11,217 nt of DNA from an uncultured Lachnospiraceae bacterium (lineage in GTDB: Bacteria > Bacillota > Clostridia > Lachnospirales > Lachnospiraceae). A program made the position numbers and the translations under genes. Position 1 is the first letter of the stretch, and the number at the start of each line of letters is the position of its first letter. This document shows, piece after piece, positions 1-6,140 of the stretch. The notes beneath the pieces were generated by a model, which was given only the letters and a program-made list of their open reading frames with translations, was not told the DNA's origin and made no database searches. Where the stretch lies: NCBI GenBank assembly GCA_934402055.1, contig CAKRTC010000040.1:1-11217 (forward strand), given 5' to 3'.

Positions 1-626
1 AATATGTTGCGTCAGCTCTTGAGAAGCAGAATATTAAATTGCTTGCAATGATTCCAAGATATTTTAATGCTATTGCTTTAACAAAAGAACCTAATGATAT
101 TCATGATTTGTTTTCAAATAAAGAAATGAAGGTTCGTGTGCCAACGATGAAGAGCTATGAACTCGTTGCAACAACATTAGGATATCAGGCAACTCCTATG
201 GCATGGTCAGATGTGTTCACAAGTATGCAGACCGGTATAGTTGATGGTTGCTTCGGTGGTGGTCCGGAGGCATTCTATACTCAGCTTAAGGATGTCATGA
301 AAGTTCTTGTTTTGTACAGAAATGCATTTGAGCCTCATTGGCTTATGATGAATATGGATGACTGGAATAAGTTTTCGCCTGAAGAGCAGGAAATGATTTC
401 AAAGAGAGCAAGAGAACTTGAGGATAGTGTTTTTGAAACAGCTGAGAAGAATGATACAGATACAATTCAGAAGTTCAGAGATGAAGGATATACGGTAATT
501 GATTTTACCGATGAAGAGATTGCAGAGATATCAGCGAAGGTGAGAGCTGAAGTTTGGCCGCAGCTTGAAGATGTATTTGATAAGGATACATTTGACGCCG
601 TTAAGGAATATCTTGGAGTACAGTAA
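1..626 (+). CDS. dctP: TRAP transporter substrate-binding protein, DctP family (5' partial)
   Basis: Extracytoplasmic solute receptor of a TRAP transporter, which captures a ligand and hands it to the DctQM permease. The frame is open from base 3 with no plausible start, so signal peptide and N-terminal lobe lie before the window. About 207 residues are visible, against a usual total of about 330. The family core is clear: VRVP (Arg codon 135-137), then LGYQATPMAWSDVFTSMQTG and VDG, matching the DctP pattern of R-x-P, 'lG..ptpm....vy.alqtG.vDG'. In characterised members the Arg of this motif salt-bridges the ligand carboxylate, so a carboxylate ligand is likely (inference from family). The C-terminus is a normal helical tail ending in EYLGVQ. 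The two permease genes follow. The ligand cannot be named from sequence. Confidence 0.93.
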   Translation, partial: YVASALEKQNIKLLAMIPRYFNAIALTKEPNDIHDLFSNKEMKVRVPTMKSYELVATTLGYQATPMAWSDVFTSMQTGIVDGCFGGGPEAFYTQLKDVMKVLVLYRNAFEPHWLMMNMDDWNKFSPEEQEMISKRARELEDSVFETAEKNDTDTIQKFRDEGYTVIDFTDEEIAEISAKVRAEVWPQLEDVFDKDTFDAVKEYLGVQ

Positions 627-636
627 TATTAAAAAG

Positions 637-670
637 AAAGGGTCAGTACCGGTGTGCTGACTCTTTTATT
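637..670 (+). terminator. Terminator-like attenuator hairpin between dctP and dctQ
   Basis: Bases 637-648 pair with 655-666 (core GTCAGTA against TGCTGAC, then GG/TC and AAA/TTT outward, two G-U wobbles), with a 6-base loop. The 3' arm runs into TCTTTTATT, giving a U-rich tail, and the 5' side is A-rich. It lies 11 bases after the dctP stop. Such a partial terminator would give more binding protein than permease, as is common in binding-protein operons (inference). Confidence 0.6.
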
Positions 671-675
671 ATTAA

Positions 676-696
676 CAGTAGAAACCGTTTCTACTG
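676..696 (+). promoter_or_regulatory. Perfect 21-base palindrome upstream of dctQ
   Basis: Arms CAGTAGAAAC (676-685) and GTTTCTACTG (687-696) are exact reverse complements around a single C. The one-base centre suits a dimeric repressor site. As RNA it could fold into a 9-bp hairpin with a 3-base loop, but no U-tract follows, so it is not a terminator. The GAAAC-C-GTTTC core resembles LacI-family operators, but no LacI-type gene is in the window. It ends 23 bases before the dctQ start. Confidence 0.45.
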
Positions 697-719
697 CAAA
701 AACCTTAGGAAGGGAAATA

Positions 720-1241
720 ATGAAGAGTTTATATTGCATTATTAAACGATTATCTGATCTTATAGGAAATATTATTCAATACATTACAATTTTTTTTATT
801 GTTGTACTACTGATTTTATCATTGGCACAGGTTATTTTGAGAACATTTAATCTTCCACAGTTGGGTATAGAAGAGCTTATGAAAATGCCAACGATTTGGA
901 TGTATATGTTAGGCGGTATATGTGCTTCATATACAAAATCTCATATTGATTGCGGAATTCTTGAGTCTATGGTTAAGAGCGCTCGAACAAAGAAAATTTT
1001 ATCGATAATTAAATGTATTCTAAGCATTATTGTTGCTTGTTTCGCCATTGTTTGGACCAATGAATATCTCCAATACTGTTACAGTGCAAATAAGGTCAGT
1101 GTGATTTTTGGATTTCCATGGTTCTATGCCAATGTTGCAATTCTTGTCGGTATTGTGGGAATGCTTTTTTACATGATACTTGAACTTATTGAGAATATTA
1201 TTACTTTTAATAGAAATGACGTGGAGGAAAAAATGCCATGA
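720..1241 (+). CDS. dctQ: TRAP transporter small permease subunit, DctQ family
   Basis: Small integral-membrane subunit of the TRAP transporter, 173 residues, normal for the family. The frame stays open upstream to 654, but the ATG at 720 is chosen because AGGAAGGG lies at 707-714 with 5 bases of spacing, and translation from there begins directly with the usual short N-terminus before the first helix. Four hydrophobic segments are visible, roughly residues 17-38, 58-75, 95-115 and 132-155. The stretch GGICASYTKSHI, just after the second segment, corresponds to the family's conserved 'a....r.HI.v' region, with His at its end. The stop codon overlaps the start of the large permease gene, so the two are probably translationally coupled. 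Family assignment rests on topology, this motif and gene order. Confidence 0.93.
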   Translation: MKSLYCIIKRLSDLIGNIIQYITIFFIVVLLILSLAQVILRTFNLPQLGIEELMKMPTIWMYMLGGICASYTKSHIDCGILESMVKSARTKKILSIIKCILSIIVACFAIVWTNEYLQYCYSANKVSVIFGFPWFYANVAILVGIVGMLFYMILELIENIITFNRNDVEEKMP

Positions 1242-2554
1242 GTGTAATGCAGCTTTTTTTTATTGCAATATTGATCCTTATGGTTTTTTTGTTGGGTGGT
1301 GTGGCACTTCCGTATTGTTTTGCAGCATCAATGGGATTTCTGATCTTAAGCGCAAATGTACCGGTGAAAACATTATTTAATTACGCATTTGCTCAAATGA
1401 CAAGTGTTACATTGTTGGCAGTCCCTATGTTTGTTATTGCAGGATCACTTATAGCTGATACCGGAATTGCAGAGAGATTGCTAGATGTTGCAAATTTGTT
1501 TGTTGGTAAGATTAAAGGTGCACTTGGTGTTATATGTGTAATTACATGCGGATTCATTGGTGCTATATCTGGATCAGCTTTTACAGGAATAGCAGCAATC
1601 GGACCGGTCATGATTCCAAGAATGGTAGCAGAGGGATATGGAATAGGTTTCGCTTCAGCTTTAGTTGCATCTGCTTCTGTATTAGGAATGCTTATTCCTC
1701 CAAGTTCAGCAACGATATTGTATGGATGGTCTACAGGATCATCAATTTTGGCAGGGTTTGTCTCAACTGTTGTACCTGGAATTCTTGTAATAATATCATT
1801 TTCTATAATCAATATAATCTATGCAAGAAAACATTGCTATGAATATTCTGAGATTGCTGCAAAAGAGAAAGAGTTTCAGACAAATAGAAATGTTAAAAAT
1901 ACTCTTATTAAAGCAATACCGGCTTTTGCAATGCCGATAATTATATTAGGAGGAATATACGGTGGTATATTTACACCTTCTGAGGCTGCTTCGATTGCTG
2001 CGGCTGTTGCATTACTTATAGGAATATTTATTTATAGAAGCTTAAATAAAACAACTACAGTACATGTTTTGAAAAATAGTGCAAATTCCATTGGTGGAAT
2101 TTTCATGATGATATTCTTCTGTTATATGTTGAGCCAGTCACTGGTTTATCTACAGATACCACAGAAGCTTGTAGTTGTATTTATGTCCATAACCGATAAT
2201 AAATATGTAGTACTTCTTATAGTTAATATATTCTTACTTTTTGTAGGAATGATTACATCAGATACTGTAGGTATAGTATTGTGTGCTCCGCTTTTACTTC
2301 CTATCGTACAGTCATATGGAATCGATCCGGTTCATTTTTGCGCAATTATGATAGTGAATTTGGCAGCAGGAGGCCTTACACCTCCATATGCAAGTATTAT
2401 GTATTTTGGAATGAAAGTCGGCAATTGTAAATTTTCTGAGATATATGGACCGACTATGCAGTTATTGTTGTTTGGATATATTCCTGTAATGCTTATTACT
2501 ACATATTTTGAGCCTGTGTCAATGGCGTTGCCGAGGTTGCTTGGTTTAGTTTAA
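1238..2554 (+). CDS. dctM: TRAP transporter large permease subunit, DctM family
   Basis: Large membrane subunit forming the ion-coupled translocation path, 438 residues, close to the family's usual 425-440. It starts at ATGA overlapping the dctQ stop, with GGAGG at 1223-1227. The protein is hydrophobic throughout with about a dozen membrane segments. The diagnostic first repeat contains SGSAFTGIAAIGPVMIPRM, then an EGYGIGFASALVASAS stretch and LGMLIPPSSATILYG. The second half has a related GLTPPYASIMYFGMK motif, the paired 'PPS/PPY' hairpins typical of DctM. A soluble loop lies near residues 190-215. Together with DctP and DctQ it makes a complete secondary uptake system, normally driven by a sodium or proton gradient. 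Substrate is not readable from this subunit. Confidence 0.97.
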   Translation: MSVMQLFFIAILILMVFLLGGVALPYCFAASMGFLILSANVPVKTLFNYAFAQMTSVTLLAVPMFVIAGSLIADTGIAERLLDVANLFVGKIKGALGVICVITCGFIGAISGSAFTGIAAIGPVMIPRMVAEGYGIGFASALVASASVLGMLIPPSSATILYGWSTGSSILAGFVSTVVPGILVIISFSIINIIYARKHCYEYSEIAAKEKEFQTNRNVKNTLIKAIPAFAMPIIILGGIYGGIFTPSEAASIAAAVALLIGIFIYRSLNKTTTVHVLKNSANSIGGIFMMIFFCYMLSQSLVYLQIPQKLVVVFMSITDNKYVVLLIVNIFLLFVGMITSDTVGIVLCAPLLLPIVQSYGIDPVHFCAIMIVNLAAGGLTPPYASIMYFGMKVGNCKFSEIYGPTMQLLLFGYIPVMLITTYFEPVSMALPRLLGLV

Positions 2555-2569
2555 TAATAGGCAGGAGTC

Positions 2570-3871
2570 ATGCAAAGAGAATCTAAAGAATACATTGATT
2601 GTATAAATATACTTAATGAGGAATTAATTCCTGCAATGGGTTGTACCGAACCGATAGCAGTTGCATATTGTGCTGCATCTGCAAGAGAGTTATTGGGTGA
2701 GATTCCGGATAAAGTCATTGTAGAGGCCAGTGGAAATATAATAAAAAATGTCAAGAGCGTAATAGTTCCGAATACCGGTCATCTTAAGGGACTTCAGGTG
2801 GCAGCAGCTGCAGGAATTATTGCAGGGGATGCGTCTAAAAAACTTCAGGTGATTTCATCGGTAAGCAAGCAACAGATTGAAGCAATAAAAGATTATACCC
2901 AAAAGACAGACATTGAAGTTAAGCATTTCAATTCTGAGTTGATCTTTGATATTCAGATTACGGTATATAAAGATACACAATATGCAAAATGTAGAATAGC
3001 CAACCATCATACCAATATTGTATTAAGGGAAAAAGATGGTGAGGTGATAGAGCAATCGGATATTAACAGTACTTCATCGACAAAGCTTACAGACAGAGAA
3101 TTTTTAAATTGCTCAGTTATATATGATTTTGTTGAATCACTAGATATTGAAGATATCAGAGATGTTATAGGCAGGCAGATTGAATTTAACATGGCTATAG
3201 CAGCTGAAGGAATTCGAGGAAATTACGGGGCTAATATAGGATCTACCATACTGAAGGAAAATGAAGCATTGAATAAAATCAATGATAAAGCTGTTGTTAA
3301 GCAGAGAGCGAAGGCAATGGCAGCAGCAGGATCTGATGCAAGGATGAATGGCTGCGAGATGCCTGTAGTTATAAATTCGGGAAGCGGAAATCAGGGAATA
3401 ACAGCTGTTGTGCCGGTTATGGTATTTGGTGAATATCTGAAAACAGATGAAGACAAGCTGTATAGAGCAGTTACTTTATCTAATTTGATTGCAATTTATC
3501 AGAAATATCCAATAGGCAGACTATCTGCTTATTGCGGAGCTGTTAATGCCGGAGTGGGTGCAGGCTGTGGAATTGCATATTTGTATGGAGCTGGTCTTGA
3601 CGGAATAGAGCATACCCTTGTCAACGCTCTAGCCGTAGCATCAGGTGTTGTTTGTGACGGAGCCAAGGCATCATGTGCGGCTAAGATAGCATTGGCTGTA
3701 GAAAACGGAATATTCGGTTATGAGATGTGGGAAAACGGTCAGGAATTCATGGGTGGAGACGGCATAGTCAAGAAAGGCTCCGATAATGTTGTTAAAAATG
3801 TCGGAAGACTTGCAAGTGAAGGCATGAAGGAGACCGATAAAGAGATACTTGAGATAATGCTCACATGTTGA
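2570..3871 (+). CDS. CyuA/UPF0597-family iron-sulfur lyase (L-cysteine desulfidase or serine dehydratase alpha-like)
   Basis: Predicted cytoplasmic [4Fe-4S] lyase. Characterised relatives remove H2S and ammonia from L-cysteine to give pyruvate, but the family is also annotated as serine-dehydratase-alpha-like, so the substrate is open. The length of 433 residues equals the family norm (E. coli CyuA/YhaM is about 436). Visible signatures are ELIPAMGCTEPIAVAY near the N-terminus (Cys25), GSGNQGI mid-protein, YCGAVNAGVGAGCG (Cys322, Cys333) and VCDGAKASC (Cys362, Cys369). The conserved cysteines include the expected cluster ligands. The start ATG is preceded by GCAGGAG at 2561-2567, only 2 bases away, but no better start gives the full N-terminal motif. 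It begins 15 bases after dctM and ends 18 bases before the next lyase, so it is in the same operon. Family certain, reaction uncertain. Confidence 0.9.
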   Translation: MQRESKEYIDCINILNEELIPAMGCTEPIAVAYCAASARELLGEIPDKVIVEASGNIIKNVKSVIVPNTGHLKGLQVAAAAGIIAGDASKKLQVISSVSKQQIEAIKDYTQKTDIEVKHFNSELIFDIQITVYKDTQYAKCRIANHHTNIVLREKDGEVIEQSDINSTSSTKLTDREFLNCSVIYDFVESLDIEDIRDVIGRQIEFNMAIAAEGIRGNYGANIGSTILKENEALNKINDKAVVKQRAKAMAAAGSDARMNGCEMPVVINSGSGNQGITAVVPVMVFGEYLKTDEDKLYRAVTLSNLIAIYQKYPIGRLSAYCGAVNAGVGAGCGIAYLYGAGLDGIEHTLVNALAVASGVVCDGAKASCAAKIALAVENGIFGYEMWENGQEFMGGDGIVKKGSDNVVKNVGRLASEGMKETDKEILEIMLTC

Positions 3872-3889
3872 ATAAATATGAGGAAAAAT

Positions 3890-5470
3890 ATGGATATAAG
3901 TATTTTTGAGATAATAGGCCCTGTTATGCTGGGCCCGTCAAGCTCGGGAACTGCAGGTATGGCAAGACTCGGAAGAGCTGCAAGCAGGTTCCTTGACGGA
4001 GAAATAAAAAGCATAGATCTTAGGTTTCATAAGAGAAATGTTGATTATGCAGGTTTAAGAAGTCACTGTGCTCTCATAGGTGGACTCATGGGTTATGAGG
4101 CTGATGATCCTGTTATCAGGGAATCCGTTAAACTTGCCAAAAGTAAAGGAATAAAGCTTACCGGAAGCTGGTTTCCGGATGATGCAGATATTGACGGGCA
4201 TTCTGTCGGAATGACTGTTGTTCAAAAAGACGGAAGGATTCAACGTGTAACAGGAGCATCTGTAGGCGGTGGAAGTATTGATATATTCGGTATAGATGAT
4301 TTTGATGTTAAGCTGGCAAGCACAGAAGATTATCTATTTGTTTGGTCAGACATAGATATTAGTACAGAACTTTTAAATATCTTGAGATCAGCAAATATTA
4401 ATTCCGATATTAATCATGACTGTAAGCAGGAAAGATACTTGTTCTATATAAGTGTACCGAAACAGTTTGATGAAAATGTTTTAAAGTTGGTCAAAGATGT
4501 TGAAGGGGTAAATCGTGTACTGCATACAGAGGCATTTATAGAATTTGGATTTGTTCCGCATGAACCGTTATTCACCGGCTATGATGAATTGATGAAATTG
4601 TCTGAGGAGACAGGAAAGAACATTCCGGAGTTGGCTATTGAATACGAGATCGGAAGGTCAGGCAGGTCACGTGAGGAAATATATGCTCAGATGTCAAATA
4701 ATCTGAAGCTGATGAAGGAATGCGTAAACTATGGTCTGACAGAGGAATTGCATACCTTATTCGGATTTGATCCGGGTGATAATGCCAAGAAGATGCTCAA
4801 AGCTAATGAAAGCGGACAGACACTGAGCGGATCGACTATGAGCAGAGCATTTGCAAAAGCTATGTCTGTTATGGAGATGGGCGAATCGATGAATCGTATT
4901 GTTGCTGCACCTACAGGCGGTTCGGCAGGTATAGTCCCGGGATGCATACTTACTGTTCAGGAAGATAAGGGATTTAGTGATGATAAACTTGTTGAGTCAT
5001 TGTTTGTTGCAGCTGCAATGGGCGTAGTCATGTATTATCACCATACGAGTTTTTCAGGCATGAGCGGAGGCTGTCAGGGCGAAATAGGTGTTTCATCGGC
5101 TATGGCTGCCGCAGCACTTGCATATCTTGGAGGAGGAGATGCAAAGGAATGTTGTCATGCAATGGCACTTGCTATGAAGAATATACTCGGTCTTGTATGT
5201 GATCGTATAGGCGGATCCTCTGAGATACCTTGTACAACAAGAAATTGTATAGGAGTCGGAAATGCTTTTGCCGGTTGTGATATGGCACTTGCCGGAATCG
5301 CAAGCTATGTAAGTCCTGACAATGTAATACTTGCGCTTACAAATACGCAGAAGTTGCTTCCGCCGGAGCTTAGGGGCGGTTGCGGGGCACTTAGATGCAC
5401 ACCTGAGTCTGCAAAGGCTACAGCTATTGAAAAGGAGATATGCAGAAGTCTTGCATTGGATGAAGCATAA
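3890..5470 (+). CDS. Single-chain iron-sulfur L-serine dehydratase paralogue 1 (beta-alpha fusion, atypical active site)
   Basis: Homologue of iron-sulfur L-serine ammonia-lyases, 526 residues, with beta and alpha parts fused. The start is placed at ATG 3890, not the in-frame ATG at 3878, because AGGA at 3881-3884 precedes it and the resulting MDISIFE N-terminus matches the second paralogue. Domains: beta about 1-145 (IIGPVMLGPSSS, then ASVGGGSIDI), an ACT-like segment about 145-220, alpha about 230-520 (AAPTGGSAGIVPG, GGCQGEIG, LGLVCDRIGG, EIPCTTRN). Cluster cysteines 395, 437 and 448 are present with canonical spacing. Odd: residue 20 is Gly (GGA) where the family signature SSSHT has His; the later HPNT motif reads GHSVG around His104; and the alpha NASISG motif reads HTSFSG. 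The fold and cluster are kept but the substrate pocket is altered, so a substrate other than serine is likely (inference). Confidence 0.9.
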   Translation: MDISIFEIIGPVMLGPSSSGTAGMARLGRAASRFLDGEIKSIDLRFHKRNVDYAGLRSHCALIGGLMGYEADDPVIRESVKLAKSKGIKLTGSWFPDDADIDGHSVGMTVVQKDGRIQRVTGASVGGGSIDIFGIDDFDVKLASTEDYLFVWSDIDISTELLNILRSANINSDINHDCKQERYLFYISVPKQFDENVLKLVKDVEGVNRVLHTEAFIEFGFVPHEPLFTGYDELMKLSEETGKNIPELAIEYEIGRSGRSREEIYAQMSNNLKLMKECVNYGLTEELHTLFGFDPGDNAKKMLKANESGQTLSGSTMSRAFAKAMSVMEMGESMNRIVAAPTGGSAGIVPGCILTVQEDKGFSDDKLVESLFVAAAMGVVMYYHHTSFSGMSGGCQGEIGVSSAMAAAALAYLGGGDAKECCHAMALAMKNILGLVCDRIGGSSEIPCTTRNCIGVGNAFAGCDMALAGIASYVSPDNVILALTNTQKLLPPELRGGCGALRCTPESAKATAIEKEICRSLALDEA

Positions 5471-5509
5471 ATTTATACGGTTAAATGTGAAAAAACGGAG
5501 GTTTGAATT

Positions 5510-6022
5510 ATGTTCAGAGAGATATCACATTTTGATATTACAGGAAATGTTTTTGATAGGATATTTAACAATAAGGTTTTACTGACTGTAAAAAACAAAG
5601 ATAAGATCAATTCGATGACAATAAGCTGGGGAGCACTCGGTTATCTGTGGAAGAAACCGACGGCAACAATGTATATAAGACCTCAGAGATATACATTTGA
5701 GCTTCTTAAAGATCGTGAATACTATACTCTTTCATTTATGAGTCCGAAGTATGAAGAACAGATAAATTACATGGGTAGACATTCGGGAAGAGATGAAGAT
5801 AAGTATGCTGCATCAGGTCTTGAAGCAGTACAGGAAGGTGATTTTGCGTATATTGCCCAGGCAGATGAAGTTCTTTTCTGCCGTAAAATGTACGATCATG
5901 TTGTTGATATATCGGAAGCATCGGAATATATGCAGGAGACTCTTACAAATGATATGTATCCTCAGCATGATAATCATCATATGATTTTCGGAGAGATACT
6001 TAAGGTTATTAAGAAAGCCTGA
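5510..6022 (+). CDS. Flavin reductase-like FMN-binding protein
   Basis: A 170-residue protein of the flavin reductase-like (split-barrel, FMN-binding) family. GGAGG at 5497-5501 sits 8 bases before the ATG. Family marks seen are NSMTISWGALGYLWKKP near residues 33-47, then YIRPQRYTFELL, the FMN-binding face, and YTLSFM. The pattern GRHSGRDEDKYAASGL is typical of the short anaerobe versions. The C-terminus has HDNHHMIFGEILKV, the usual closing motif. Relatives either reduce free flavin for a partner monooxygenase or act as small flavoprotein electron carriers. No monooxygenase is nearby and the neighbours are oxygen-sensitive enzymes, so a carrier or redox role with the lyases or the dehydrogenase seems more likely (inference). 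It starts 39 bases after the first dehydratase paralogue and lies between the two paralogues. Confidence 0.9.
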   Translation: MFREISHFDITGNVFDRIFNNKVLLTVKNKDKINSMTISWGALGYLWKKPTATMYIRPQRYTFELLKDREYYTLSFMSPKYEEQINYMGRHSGRDEDKYAASGLEAVQEGDFAYIAQADEVLFCRKMYDHVVDISEASEYMQETLTNDMYPQHDNHHMIFGEILKVIKKA

Positions 6023-6034
6023 ACTATCTGATAA

Positions 6035-6048
6035 TAATGACATCATTA
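6035..6048 (+). promoter_or_regulatory. 14-base palindrome in the gap before the second dehydratase paralogue
   Basis: TAATGA (6035-6040) and TCATTA (6043-6048) are exact reverse complements around CA, 12 bases after the flavin reductase stop. It could be a protein-binding site or chance in AT-rich DNA. No convincing sigma-A promoter was found beside it. Confidence 0.2.
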
Positions 6049-6109
6049 AGTCGCAACATCAGTTATAAATATTTTGGCTATTAGCGAGTGTGATGTTTAT
6101 TTGCAGCTG

Positions 6110-6130
6110 AATGCAGAGATATGCTGCATT
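6110..6130 (+). promoter_or_regulatory. Hairpin abutting the ribosome binding site of the second dehydratase paralogue
   Basis: AATGCAG (6110-6116) pairs exactly with CTGCATT (6124-6130) over a 7-base loop. The Shine-Dalgarno sequence GGGAGG (6131-6136) follows with no gap. The hairpin also covers the in-frame upstream ATG at 6111, which supports the ATG at 6141 as the true start. A stem this close to the ribosome site may affect translation; its function is inference. Confidence 0.35.
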
Positions 6131-6140
6131 GGGAGGAAAA

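Noticed and set aside
1393..1812. Minus-strand open frame of 139 codons inside dctM
   Set aside because: It lies antisense to a clear DctM gene, encodes a low-complexity Ile/Pro/Thr/Ala product typical of antisense frames, and has no ribosome binding site.
3878..3889. ATG at 3878 as the start of dehydratase paralogue 1
   Set aside because: No ribosome site precedes it. AGGA lies between it and ATG 3890, and the second paralogue begins at the equivalent of 3890.
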